Shown here in pieces: positions 27,509-36,831 of a stretch of DNA of 64,000 bases. A program made the position numbers and the translations under genes. The stretch's first letter is position 1; each line of letters opens with the position of its first letter. The DNA is from Streptomyces narbonensis (lineage in GTDB: Bacteria; Actinomycetota; Actinomycetes; Streptomycetales; Streptomycetaceae). Under the pieces are notes generated by a model. The model made no database searches. It was given only the letters and a program-made list of their open reading frames with translations, and was not told the origin of the DNA. The stretch spans positions 558,001-622,000 of the forward strand of contig NZ_BMSF01000001.1 of the NCBI RefSeq assembly GCF_014649015.1. Reading direction: 5' to 3'.

Positions 27509-28342
27509 TCACGCCGCCGCGGGGACGAAACGATGCAGCTCGTCGGCCCCGGGCTGCACCACGCCGTAGCTGTTCTCCGGCACCTCGTGCCAGGCCCCGG
27601 GCAGGTCGCCGAGGGGTTCGGACACGATGAGACGGGTCTCCCCTGACACGTCCCGCAGGAACCCGAGGTCGGGGTGGAGCCTGCGCAGGGCCTCCACCCG
27701 GCTGCTGTAGAACAGCGAACGGGAAGCGCCCGCCGTGGAGTAGCGGAAGGCCCAGACCCGCTCGCCGTCGGTGATGGCGAGCGTCATCTGGAGGGGGAAC
27801 TCCACCCCGTGCTCACGGCCGACCCGTTCCACGACGCCCGCCATCGTGGCGACGGCGGAGGGCGGGTCCCGGTCGAGCCCGAAGGTGAGCGCCAGGTAGA
27901 ACATCACCTCGGAGTCCGTCGTGCCCTCGATGTCGGAGTAGAGCCCCGGATCGACGAGCAGCGAGAGGTCACGGCGCATGAGCCGGAACCCGTCGATGGC
28001 GCCGTTGTGCATGAACATCCAGCGACCGTGCCGGAAGGGGTGGCAGTTCGACTGTTGCACCGCCGTCCCGGTCGACGCCCGGATGTGGGCGAAGAACAGC
28101 GGGGAGCGGACATGGTCCGCCAACTCCCGCAGATTGCGGTTGTTCCAGGCGGGGCCGACCTCCCTGAGCAGCGCGGGCGTCTCGTTGTGCGACGAGTACC
28201 AGCCGACGCCGAACCCGTCGCCGTTGGTGGTCTCCACGCCCAGCTTGGAGTGCAGGCTCTGGTCGATCAGGGAGTGGGCCGGCCGGTACAGGATCGTGTC
28301 GAGCAGCACCGGCGTCCCCCAGTACGCGAGCCATCGGCACAT
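27509..28342 (-). CDS. class II glutamine amidotransferase (YafJ/EgtC-like)
   Basis: 277 residues. Cys2 after Met is the Ntn nucleophile (MCRWLAYWG); TTNGDGFGVGWY, HIRASTG and FMHNGAIDGF are the glutaminase-domain motifs. Resembles EgtC/YafJ. EgtC removes the glutamyl group in ergothioneine synthesis, but egtABDE are not next to it, so a YafJ-type role of unknown substrate is more likely. Convergent with the GNAT-like gene. Confidence 0.9.
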   Translation of the reverse strand: MCRWLAYWGTPVLLDTILYRPAHSLIDQSLHSKLGVETTNGDGFGVGWYSSHNETPALLREVGPAWNNRNLRELADHVRSPLFFAHIRASTGTAVQQSNCHPFRHGRWMFMHNGAIDGFRLMRRDLSLLVDPGLYSDIEGTTDSEVMFYLALTFGLDRDPPSAVATMAGVVERVGREHGVEFPLQMTLAITDGERVWAFRYSTAGASRSLFYSSRVEALRRLHPDLGFLRDVSGETRLIVSEPLGDLPGAWHEVPENSYGVVQPGADELHRFVPAAA

Positions 28343-28583
28343 GCGTGATCACCTGTGTCCCTGCCGGACCCGCGGGCGTCGCCCACACCCCGTCCGGCCC
28401 TCCCATTCTCGGCGCCCGCCCCGAGGGGTGCCACATCGGCCGGCGGGGACACGGCCCGCGGGGACACGGCCCGGCACAGGACGGGCGCGACTGGCACGCG
28501 GGGCCCGCGGCGCGTGAGCGGGTGGCAAAGACACGTCACGCGCCCGAAACGGCGAGGCAACGCGCCGCCCCCAGGATCGGTGC

Positions 28584-29621
28584 ATGACGGAGCCGGACAG
28601 CACGTTCGACAGCGCCGCCGGACTGCTCGGGAGGATCACCGAGCAGCTGGCGGAGCGGCTCGCCCAGGTGCGTCCGGACGGCCGTCGGCAGCGGAAGTAC
28701 GACGAGGAGGTACGCCCGCCCATGAACGTCCCCACCCTCGCCGGACGGAGCCGCACGGGGCTCACCATTGCCACCCCGGCCGCACCCACGCCCGCACCCA
28801 CGCCCGCCCCCGCACTCACGCCCGCCCCCGCACTCACTTCCGCCCCCGCACTCACGCCCGCCCACGCGCCCTCGCCCGCACCGACCCTCGTCGCCGTCGG
28901 GCACGGCAGTCGCGACCCCCGCGCCCGGGCCACCCTCGGCCGCCTCCTCGACCGGGTCCGCGAGCTCCGCCCCGGACTCGACGTGCGCCTCGCCCACATA
29001 GAACTGAACGCCCCGCTGCTCGACGAGACCCTCGCCGACCTCGCGGCCGCAGGCCGGGACGCCGTCCTCGTACCCCTGCTCTTCGCCCCCGGCCACCACG
29101 TCACCCACGACCTGCCCGCCGCCCTCGCCGCCGCACCCGCCCTCCGGGCCAGGATCGCCGAGCCGCTCGGCGCGCACCCCCTCCTCGTCGAGGCCCTCGC
29201 CGGCCGGCTTGCCGAGGCCGGCTGGACCCCCCGGGACGGCGCCTCGCGCGCCACCGGCGTCGTCCTCGCCTCCGCCGGCTCCCGCGACCCCCGCTCCGGC
29301 GCCGAGATCCGCCGGATCGCCGCCCTCCTCGGCGAGCGGCTCGGCGGGGTCCCCGTCGTCCCCGCCTACGCCTCCGCCGCCGCCCCCACCGTCCCCGAGG
29401 CCGTCCGCGCGCTCACCGCCCGGGGCCGCCACCGCGTCGCCGTCGCCTCCTGCTTCACCGCCCCCGGCCTCTTCGCGACCCGCGCCGCCGCCCACGCCCC
29501 CTGGCTCGCCGCCGCCCCGCTCGGCGCCCACCCCGCCCTCGCCCGCCTGGTCCTCCACCGCTACGAACAGGCCCGCACGGCCCGCACCACCACCCCCGTG
29601 CGGGAACTCGCCGCCATCTGA
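28584..29621 (+). CDS. sirohydrochlorin chelatase (CbiX-like)
   Basis: 345 residues, of which about 80 N-terminal residues are low-complexity Pro/Ala/Leu/Thr. The chelatase half begins [16 protein letters not shown] and includes [17 protein letters not shown] with the metal-binding His residues, and a second half ([14 protein letters not shown]) that duplicates the fold. Inserts Fe2+ or Co2+ into sirohydrochlorin, giving siroheme for nitrite reductase or entering B12 synthesis. Start ATG 28584 follows CAGGAT by 6 nt; ATG 28722 is an alternative. Confidence 0.88.
   Translation: MTEPDSTFDSAAGLLGRITEQLAERLAQVRPDGRRQRKYDEEVRPPMNVPTLAGRSRTGLTIATPAAPTPAPTPAPALTPAPALTSAPALTPAHAPSPAPTLVAVGHGSRDPRARATLGRLLDRVRELRPGLDVRLAHIELNAPLLDETLADLAAAGRDAVLVPLLFAPGHHVTHDLPAALAAAPALRARIAEPLGAHPLLVEALAGRLAEAGWTPRDGASRATGVVLASAGSRDPRSGAEIRRIAALLGERLGGVPVVPAYASAAAPTVPEAVRALTARGRHRVAVASCFTAPGLFATRAAAHAPWLAAAPLGAHPALARLVLHRYEQARTARTTTPVRELAAI
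28783..28872. repeat. 18-bp tandem repeat coding PAPALT linker
   Basis: Three near-identical 18-bp units (GCCCGCCCCCGCACTCAC) near 28806, 28824 and 28842 with degenerate copies around. They code the PAPALT repeats at the start of the chelatase. Confidence 0.8.
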
Positions 29622-29656
29622 ACACTTCTGTCGGTCCCTCCGGTTACCGTCGAGGC

Positions 29657-30994
29657 ATGGAAGGCATCGCAGACACTGCAGACACCAAGGACGGCCCGGG
29701 CATCACCGACATCACCGACACCCCCGGCTACGACTCCGCCGCGACCGACCGCTGGGCCGCCGAGCCCGACAAACGCCCCGGCCGCACCGCCTTCCAGCGT
29801 GACCGCGCCCGCGTGCTGCACTCCGCCGCGCTGCGCAGGCTCGCCGGCAAGACCCAGGTCGTCACCCCCGGCACCCGGAGCCACGCCTGGGACGCCAGCC
29901 CCCGCACCCGGCTCACCCACTCCCTGGAGTGCGCCCAGGTCGGCCGCGAGCTCGGCGCCGCCCTCGGCTGCGACCCCGACCTCGTCGAGGCCGCCTGCCT
30001 CTCCCACGACATGGGCCACCCGCCCTTCGGGCACAACGGCGAGCAGGCGCTCAACGACGTCGCCAAGGACTGCGGCGGCTTCGAGGGGAACGCCCAGTCG
30101 CTCCGCCTCCTCACCCGCATCGAGCCCAAGCGCTTCGTGAAGGACGCCGACGGGGAGCTCGTCAGCGTCGGCCTCAACCTCACCCGCGCCTCGCTCGACG
30201 CCGCCACCAAGTACCCCTGGCCGCGCGGCGGTCACCCCCAGGACCCCGGCTCGCCCAAGTTCGGCGTGTACGAGGACGACCTGCCCGTCTTCGAGTGGAT
30301 CCGGCAGGGCGCCCCCGCCCACCGCAAGTGCTTCGAGGCCCAGGTCATGGACTGGTCCGACGACGTGGCCTACTCGGTCCACGACTTCGAGGACGGCCTG
30401 CACGCCGGACACGTCGACCCCAACCTGCTGCTCGCCGAGCCCGAGCGCGCCGACATCTGGACCGTCGCCATCGGACGGTACGTCCCCGAGGACACCGACC
30501 CGCAGGAGCTCGCCGAGGCCCTCGACCGGCTCGTCGACCAGGAGTGGTGGCCCCACGGCTACGACGGCTCGGCCGTCGCCCAGGCCCGCCTCAAGGACGC
30601 CACCAGCCAGCTCATCGGCCGCTTCTGCCTCGCCGCCGAGACCGCCACCCGCCAGGCCTTCGGCCCGGGACCCCTCACCCGCTACGGCGCCGAGCTCGTC
30701 GTCCCCCGCGAGACGCGCAACGAATGCGCCGTCCTCAAGGCCGTCGCCGACCGGTACGTGATGCAGCGCGCCGAGCAGGAGGTCCTCCGCGCCGACCAGC
30801 GTGTCGTCGTCGCCGAGCTCGCCGAGGCCCTCGTCGCCCGCGCCCCCGACGGCCTCGAACCGCAGTTCCGGGCCGCCTTCGACGCGGCGCGCGACGACCG
30901 CGCCCGCAAGCGCGTCATCGTCGACCAGATCGCCAACCTCACCGACGCCTCCGCCCGCGCCCTCCACCACCGCCTCCGCCCCCACCACGCGTAG
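29657..30994 (+). CDS. dgt: deoxyguanosinetriphosphate triphosphohydrolase
   Basis: 445 residues, HD-domain dNTPase. Metal ligands: RLTHSLE (His near 97), [14 protein letters not shown] (His-Asp) and [15 protein letters not shown] (Asp). Hydrolyses dGTP and other dNTPs to deoxynucleoside and triphosphate, controlling dNTP pools. TACCGT (29645-29650) ends 6 nt before ATG, so a leaderless mRNA is likely. Close to dnaG, as in related genomes. Confidence 0.95.
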   Translation: MEGIADTADTKDGPGITDITDTPGYDSAATDRWAAEPDKRPGRTAFQRDRARVLHSAALRRLAGKTQVVTPGTRSHAWDASPRTRLTHSLECAQVGRELGAALGCDPDLVEAACLSHDMGHPPFGHNGEQALNDVAKDCGGFEGNAQSLRLLTRIEPKRFVKDADGELVSVGLNLTRASLDAATKYPWPRGGHPQDPGSPKFGVYEDDLPVFEWIRQGAPAHRKCFEAQVMDWSDDVAYSVHDFEDGLHAGHVDPNLLLAEPERADIWTVAIGRYVPEDTDPQELAEALDRLVDQEWWPHGYDGSAVAQARLKDATSQLIGRFCLAAETATRQAFGPGPLTRYGAELVVPRETRNECAVLKAVADRYVMQRAEQEVLRADQRVVVAELAEALVARAPDGLEPQFRAAFDAARDDRARKRVIVDQIANLTDASARALHHRLRPHHA

Positions 30995-31158
30995 GGGGTG
31001 TCCCGTCGGGCAGGCCGGGCTCGCCGACAAGAGACCCCGAGGTCCTCTTCCGTCCCCCGGCTCCGTGCGGGACGCTCGCATGCACGCCCCGAGGCGGTAC
31101 GGCCGGACGAACGCCGGGGGGCGTAGGTTGGAACCGGTCGCAACGAGGAGGAATCGAC

Positions 31159-32421
31159 GTGGTCGACGCAGATCAGACCTTTGTCATCGTCGGCGGAGGA
31201 CTGGCAGGGGCCAAGGCGGCGGAGACGCTGCGCTCCGAGGGGTTCAACGGCCGGGTGATCCTCATCGGCGACGAGCGCGACCACCCCTACGAGCGCCCAC
31301 CACTCTCCAAGGGCTACCTCACCGGCGCCAAGGAGCGGGACTCGGTCTTCGTCCACGAGGCCGCCTGGTACGCGGCGCACGACATCGAGCTCCACCTCGG
31401 CCAGGCCGTCACCGCAGTCGACCGCGAGGCCCGCACGGTCCGCCTCGGCGACGGCACCGTCATCCGCTACGACAAGCTGCTCCTCGCCACCGGCGCCGAG
31501 CCGCGCCGCCTCGTCGTCCCCGGCACCGAACTCGCCGGCGTCCACCACCTGCGCCGGCTCGCCCACGCCGACCGGCTCCGCCAGGTCCTCGCCGCCCTCG
31601 GCCGGGACAACGGCCACCTGGTGATCGCCGGCGCCGGCTGGATCGGCCTGGAGGTCGCCGCCGCCGCCCGCGGATACGGCGCCGAGGTCACCGTCGTCGA
31701 GTACGAGCCCACCCCGCTCCACCGCGTCCTCGGCCCCGAGCTCGGCCAGCTCTTCGCCGACCTCCACAGCGACCACGGCGTCCGCTTCCACTTCGGCGTG
31801 AAGCTCACCGAGATCGTCGGCCAGGACGGCATGGTCCTCGCCGTCCGCACCGACGACGGCGAGGAGCACCCCGCGCACGCCGTCCTCGCCGCGATCGGCG
31901 CCGCACCCCGTACCGCCCTCGCCGAGAACTCCGGGCTCGCCCTCGTCGACCGGGCCGACGGCGGCGGCATCGCCGTCGACGAGTCGCTGCGCACCTCCGA
32001 CCCCGACATCTACGCCGCGGGGGACGTGGCCGCCGCCCACCACCCGTCGCTCCACACCCGGCTCCGCGTCGAGCACTGGGCCAACGCCCTCAACGGCGGC
32101 CCGGCCGCCGCCCGCGCCATGCTCGGGCAGCTCGTCTCCTACGACCGGGTGCCCTACTTCTTCTCCGACCAGTACGACCTGGGCATGGAGTACTCCGGCT
32201 GGGCGCCCCCGGGCACGTACGACCAGGTCGTGGTCCGCGGCGACACCGGCAAGCGCGAGTTCATCGCCTTCTGGCTGAAGGAGGGCCGCGTCCTCGCCGG
32301 CATGAACGTGAATGTGTGGGACGTCACAGAGCCGATCCAGCAGCTCATCCGCTCCAAGGCCGCCGTGGACCCCGAAGCCCTCGCCGACCCGTCCGTACCC
32401 CTGGAGAGCCTGGTCGGGTAA
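31159..32421 (+). CDS. ferredoxin-reductase-like FAD/NAD oxidoreductase
   Basis: 420 residues: FVIVGGGLAGAKAAETLR (FAD), RPPLSKGYLTG, LLLATGAEPRRL, LVIAGAGWIGLEVAAAARGYG (NAD) and IYAAGDVAAAHHP (FAD), followed by the C-terminal reductase domain. Typical of rubredoxin/ferredoxin reductases of oxygenase or P450 systems; no ferredoxin gene is beside it. GTG 31159 has GAGGAGG at good spacing; TAGGTT (31124-31129) is a likely -10. Confidence 0.92.
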   Translation: MVDADQTFVIVGGGLAGAKAAETLRSEGFNGRVILIGDERDHPYERPPLSKGYLTGAKERDSVFVHEAAWYAAHDIELHLGQAVTAVDREARTVRLGDGTVIRYDKLLLATGAEPRRLVVPGTELAGVHHLRRLAHADRLRQVLAALGRDNGHLVIAGAGWIGLEVAAAARGYGAEVTVVEYEPTPLHRVLGPELGQLFADLHSDHGVRFHFGVKLTEIVGQDGMVLAVRTDDGEEHPAHAVLAAIGAAPRTALAENSGLALVDRADGGGIAVDESLRTSDPDIYAAGDVAAAHHPSLHTRLRVEHWANALNGGPAAARAMLGQLVSYDRVPYFFSDQYDLGMEYSGWAPPGTYDQVVVRGDTGKREFIAFWLKEGRVLAGMNVNVWDVTEPIQQLIRSKAAVDPEALADPSVPLESLVG

Positions 32422-32447
32422 CCCGCGCGCCCCCGTAGACTTCATGC

Positions 32448-34340
32448 GTGGCAGGCAGGATCAACGATGACGACGTGAAGGCGGTACGGGACGCGGTCCC
32501 GATCGACGCCGTCGTGTCCGAGTACCTCCAGCTGCGCAACGCGGGCGGCGGAAACCTCAAAGGCCTCTGCCCCTTCCACGACGAGAAGTCGCCCTCCTTC
32601 CAGGTCAGCCCCAGCAAGGGACTGTTCCACTGCTTCGGCTGCCAGGAGGGCGGCGACACCATCGCCTTCGTGATGAAGATCGACCACCTCTCCTTCTCGG
32701 AGACGGTCGAGCGCCTCGCCGCGAAGGCGGGCATCACCCTGCGGTACGAGGAAGGCGGCTACAACCCCGGCCACCAGCGCGGGGAGCGCATCCGCCTGGT
32801 CGAGGCGCACAAGGTCGCCACCCAGTTCTACATCGACCAACTCGACTCGCCCGAGGCCGAGATCGGCCGCAAGTTCCTCGCCGAGCGCGGCTTCGACCAG
32901 GCAGCCGCCGCCCACTTCGGCGTCGGCTACTCGCCGGCCGGCTGGGACCACCTCACCCGCTTCCTGCGCGGCAAGGGCTTCTCCGACAAGGAACTGATCC
33001 TCTCCGGCCTCTCCCAGGACGGCCGCCGCGGGCCCATCGACCGCTTCCGCGGCCGCCTCATGTGGCCCATCAGGGACGTCGGCGGCGACGTCGTCGGTTT
33101 CGGCGCGCGCAAGCTCCGCGACGACGACAACGGCCCCAAGTACCTCAACACGCCCGAGACGCCGATCTACAAGAAGTCCCAGGTGCTCTACGGCATCGAC
33201 CTGGCCAAGAAGGACATCGCCAAAGTCAGCCGGGCCGTCGTCGTCGAGGGCTACACCGACGTCATGGCCTGCCACCTCGCCGGCGTCACCACCGCCATCG
33301 CCACCTGCGGCACCGCCTTCGGCGGCGACCACATCAAGATCCTCCGCCGCCTCCTGATGGACAACGGCTCGGCCCGCGTCATCTTCACCTTCGACGGCGA
33401 CGCCGCCGGCCAGAAGGCCGCCCTGCGCGCCTTCGAGGACGACCAGAAGTTCGCCGCCGAGACGTACATCGCCATCGCCCCCGACGGCATGGACCCCTGC
33501 GAACTGCGGCTCGCCAAGGGCGACGAGGCCGTCGCCGAACTCGTCCGGCCCCGCACCCCGCTCTTCGAGTTCGCACTCCGCCAGATCGTGAAGCGGTACG
33601 ACCTGGAGACCCCGGCCGGCCGCGCCGCCGCACTGGACGAGGCGGCCCCCGTCGTCGCCCGCATCAAGAACATCGGCGCCCAGCACGAGGTCGCCGTCCA
33701 GCTCGCCGGCATGCTCGGCATCCTCGACACCCAGTTCGTCGTCAAACGCGTCGCCCAGCTCGCCCGCTGGGCCCGCGACCGCGGCGGCAAGGGCCCGGCG
33801 CAGCAGCAGCCCGCGCAGCGCGGCTACGACACCCCGGCCCCGCCGGCCGCACCCTCCGGGCCCGCGCTCAACCTGCGCAGCCCCGCACACCGCACGGAGC
33901 GCGAGCTCCTCAAGCTGGCCCTCCAGCGCCCCGAACTGGTCTCGCCGGCCTTCGACGCGTACGGCATCGACGAGTTCACCGCCCCGCCCTACGCGGCCGT
34001 CCGCCAGTGCGTCCTGGACGCCGGCGGCGCCACCGGCGCGCCCTCCGACTACCTCGACACCGTCCGCGAGGCCGCCCCCAACGACACCGTCCGCGCCCTG
34101 GTCACCGAACTCGCCGTCGAGACGATCTTCGCCAAGACGATCGACGAGGTCTACGCCGGCGCCCAGCTCGTCCAGGTCCGGCTCCGCGCCGTCGACCGCC
34201 GTATCCGCGACGTCCAGGGCACCCTGGCCCGGCTCGGCGCCCACGGCGACCCGGAACAGCTCGCGGCCGTGCAGAACGAACTGTGGGTGCTCACCCAGTA
34301 CGGCCAGTCCCTGCGGAACAACGGCGCCGACGCACTCTGA
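32448..34340 (+). CDS. dnaG: DNA primase
   Basis: 630 residues. N-terminal zinc finger ([12 protein letters not shown]...FHCFGC, Cys/His ligands near 41-65), RNA-polymerase TOPRIM core ([26 protein letters not shown] with acidic metal ligands near 265-320), and a C-terminal helicase-binding domain. Makes RNA primers at the fork. GTG 32448 follows TAGACT (32436-32441) by 6 nt, suggesting a leaderless transcript. Confidence 0.97.
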   Translation: MAGRINDDDVKAVRDAVPIDAVVSEYLQLRNAGGGNLKGLCPFHDEKSPSFQVSPSKGLFHCFGCQEGGDTIAFVMKIDHLSFSETVERLAAKAGITLRYEEGGYNPGHQRGERIRLVEAHKVATQFYIDQLDSPEAEIGRKFLAERGFDQAAAAHFGVGYSPAGWDHLTRFLRGKGFSDKELILSGLSQDGRRGPIDRFRGRLMWPIRDVGGDVVGFGARKLRDDDNGPKYLNTPETPIYKKSQVLYGIDLAKKDIAKVSRAVVVEGYTDVMACHLAGVTTAIATCGTAFGGDHIKILRRLLMDNGSARVIFTFDGDAAGQKAALRAFEDDQKFAAETYIAIAPDGMDPCELRLAKGDEAVAELVRPRTPLFEFALRQIVKRYDLETPAGRAAALDEAAPVVARIKNIGAQHEVAVQLAGMLGILDTQFVVKRVAQLARWARDRGGKGPAQQQPAQRGYDTPAPPAAPSGPALNLRSPAHRTERELLKLALQRPELVSPAFDAYGIDEFTAPPYAAVRQCVLDAGGATGAPSDYLDTVREAAPNDTVRALVTELAVETIFAKTIDEVYAGAQLVQVRLRAVDRRIRDVQGTLARLGAHGDPEQLAAVQNELWVLTQYGQSLRNNGADAL

Positions 34341-34453
34341 CCGTCGGTCACGGTCCGGACTCAAAAAGTCACCGCACGCCCCTCGTGGCGGCGATGTGTC
34401 GTACCCCACACTGGATGACGGTGCCGTTCCGCCCCTCCTGGAGGTCGCCCGCC

Positions 34454-35467
34454 GTGCAGACCGAGATCCAGACCACCGAACAGGACGAGCCGGCCGAACT
34501 TCCCGAGGCCCCGGAGGTCCCTCCGCAGCGCCGCCGCGCCGACCTCGGAGGCAACGGACCCTCCTCCGACCTGTTCCGCCAGTACCTCCGCGAGATCGGC
34601 CGCATCCCGCTCCTCAGCGCCGAGGAGGAGGTCGAACTGGCCCGGCGCGTCGAGGCCGGACTCTTCGCCGAGGAGAAACTCGCCACCACCCCCGACCTCG
34701 ACAGCCGCCTCGCGAGCGACCTGGACCGGCTCGTCGTCCTCGGCCGCATCGCCAAGCGCAAGCTCATCGAGGCCAACCTCCGCCTCGTCGTCTCCGTCGC
34801 CAAGCGGTACGTCGGACGCGGCCTCACCATGCTCGACCTCGTCCAGGAGGGGAACCTCGGCCTCATCCGGGCCGTCGAGAAGTTCGACTACGCACGCGGC
34901 TACAAGTTCTCCACGTACGCGACCTGGTGGATCCGCCAGGCCATGTCCCGGGCCCTCGCCGACCAGGCCCGGACCATCCGCGTCCCCGTCCACGTCGTCG
35001 AACTCATCAACCGGGTCATCCGCGTCCAGCGCCGCATGCTCCAGGAGCGCGGCTACGAACCCACCGCCGAGGAGGTCGCCGCCCAGCTCGACCTGGCCCC
35101 CGAACGGGTCGGCGAGGTCCTCCGCCTCGCCCAGGAACCGGTCTCCCTGCACGCCCCGGTCGGCGAGGAGGAGGACGTCGCGCTCGGCGACCTCATCGAG
35201 GACGGCGACGCCGCCTCACCCGTCGAGTCCGCCGCCTTCCTGCTGCTCCGCCGCCACCTGGAGGACGTCCTCTCCACCCTCGGCGAACGGGAACGGAAGG
35301 TCGTCCAGCTCCGCTACGGCCTCGACGACGGCAGGCCCCGCACCCTGGAGGAGATAGGCCGCATCTTCGGCGTGACGCGCGAACGCATCCGCCAGATCGA
35401 GTCCAAGACCCTCAACAAACTGCGGGACCACGCCTACGCGGACCAGCTGCGGGGGTATCTGGACTAG
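34454..35467 (+). CDS. hrdA: RpoD-like group 1/2 sigma factor (HrdA type)
   Basis: 337 residues with regions 1.2 ([21 protein letters not shown]), 2 ([42 protein letters not shown]), 3 and 4 ([28 protein letters not shown]). No long region 1.1, so it is a non-essential group 2 sigma. Streptomyces hrdA lies beside dnaG, hence the symbol; the exact orthologue (hrdA rather than hrdC or hrdD) rests on neighbourhood. GTG 34454 has GGAGG 9 nt upstream. Confidence 0.85.
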   Translation: MQTEIQTTEQDEPAELPEAPEVPPQRRRADLGGNGPSSDLFRQYLREIGRIPLLSAEEEVELARRVEAGLFAEEKLATTPDLDSRLASDLDRLVVLGRIAKRKLIEANLRLVVSVAKRYVGRGLTMLDLVQEGNLGLIRAVEKFDYARGYKFSTYATWWIRQAMSRALADQARTIRVPVHVVELINRVIRVQRRMLQERGYEPTAEEVAAQLDLAPERVGEVLRLAQEPVSLHAPVGEEEDVALGDLIEDGDAASPVESAAFLLLRRHLEDVLSTLGERERKVVQLRYGLDDGRPRTLEEIGRIFGVTRERIRQIESKTLNKLRDHAYADQLRGYLD

Positions 35468-35488
35468 GTCCGGCCTGCCGGACACCCC

Positions 35489-36787
35489 CTAGTCGATCTC
35501 CCGTACCGTGAGCGTCCACGCCCCGTCCGCGCTGAAGAGCAGCAGCAGCGGCCCCGGCGGGATCGGGACGGTGTGCGCCAGCGCACCGGTGGCATTCATG
35601 ATCAGGTCGGGGTGGGTCAGGAGCGTCGTGCGCCCGGCGACCTCGTGGCACCACATGCCGACGTACCCGCTGCCGTCCTCCTTGCCTTCGAAGTGCACCC
35701 GGAGGTCGGCAGCGCCGCCCGTGAACAGCAGGGCCTCGGGGCCGTACCCCCGCAGCGTGCCCGTCAGGCGTCGGGCGGAGGCGACGGGGCTCACGCGCAG
35801 GGCCCAGCGGTTGCGGCTGTCGACGCGAAGCCGCAGAGAGCGGTCCCCGGGGGCCCGGATGACCGAACTCCCCGTGAAGTGCGGGAGGGTGGTGTTGAAG
35901 AGGTAGTCGTCGTCCTTGTTGAACTTGTTCAGCGGGAAGACGCCGAAATAGTTCTTGCCCTCGTGCGCGGCCTCGACCAGGACGGGACCGGGCGGGACGC
36001 GGCCGTCCACGGTGACCACCTCGCCGCCCTTGCCGGAGGCCGTGAAGGGCTCGAAGACCGGCCCGAACTCCCAGCCCTCGACGAGCTCGTACGGCCGCTC
36101 GACCGGCGGGTACGCGGTGGGGACGGGCGGGTACGCGGTGGGGACGGGCGACGGTGTGGGGGAGGGCGGGCCGACGACCTCCTCGGCCGCTCGGGCGGGC
36201 GCGCTCGGGGCCACGAGTGCCTGCCACGGTGACCGGGCCAGTGGCCGACTCGGCGTCTGGCCCGGCGCCTTGGCCACGCCGGTCAGCGGGACGGGCCCGT
36301 CGGCGGGAGCCGGGGCCGGCTGCTCCACTTCCTTCTCGACCTCGGCCTCGACCTCGACCCCGTACGCCGTGACGAGCTCCGCGAGCCCGGAGGCGTACCC
36401 CTTGCCGATCCCGGTGAACTTCCAGCCGCCCGACTCGCGGAAGAACTCGCCGTACACGACGGCCTCCGCGTCGTCCGGGCGCGCGATCAGCCACGCGACG
36501 ACCACCTGCCTGTCCGGGGCCATCGCGGCCAGCGAGCCGGAGGCCGCCGGACCGGCGATCACGATGCGCTCGACCTCCGGCTCCACCTCGTGCAGCGCGA
36601 GGGAGAGCGACTGCTTCGTGAGCCGCACGGCGCCGGACGGGTGGACGGGCTGGCCCTCGAAGACCATGTCCGCGTCCCCGCGGACCCGGCCGTCCGCGCC
36701 GAGCAGCAGCGCCGATATGCCCTCGTTCCCGACCCCGACCAGAAGGGTGACCGACGGCACCCAGGAACTCTCGCGCGTGTGACCCAT
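35489..36787 (-). CDS. TerD-domain stress protein with a novel C-terminal domain
   Basis: 432 residues. N terminus about 1-140 is a TerD domain (ISALLLGADGRV, DADMVFEGQPVHPSGAVRL, FTGIGKGYASGLAELVTAYGVEV), the Ca-binding fold of tellurite/stress-resistance proteins. A Pro/Ala linker with a 7-residue tandem repeat (PTAYPPV twice) follows, then about 200 beta-rich residues with WEFGPVFEPF and WCHEVAGRTTLL that I do not recognise. The function may be membrane stress sensing, inferred only. ATG 36787 is the best start but has no strong ribosome site. Confidence 0.8.
   Translation of the reverse strand: MGHTRESSWVPSVTLLVGVGNEGISALLLGADGRVRGDADMVFEGQPVHPSGAVRLTKQSLSLALHEVEPEVERIVIAGPAASGSLAAMAPDRQVVVAWLIARPDDAEAVVYGEFFRESGGWKFTGIGKGYASGLAELVTAYGVEVEAEVEKEVEQPAPAPADGPVPLTGVAKAPGQTPSRPLARSPWQALVAPSAPARAAEEVVGPPSPTPSPVPTAYPPVPTAYPPVERPYELVEGWEFGPVFEPFTASGKGGEVVTVDGRVPPGPVLVEAAHEGKNYFGVFPLNKFNKDDDYLFNTTLPHFTGSSVIRAPGDRSLRLRVDSRNRWALRVSPVASARRLTGTLRGYGPEALLFTGGAADLRVHFEGKEDGSGYVGMWCHEVAGRTTLLTHPDLIMNATGALAHTVPIPPGPLLLLFSADGAWTLTVREID
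36105..36146. repeat. 21-bp tandem duplication in the TerD-protein linker
   Basis: Two exact 21-bp units (start GGCGGGTACGCGGTGGGGAC) code PTAYPPV twice. In frame, so it can vary without loss of the protein. Confidence 0.9.
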
Positions 36788-36831
36788 GCCGCACATCATG
36801 CGACACGGGTCACACACCGGTCACGGCCGGG

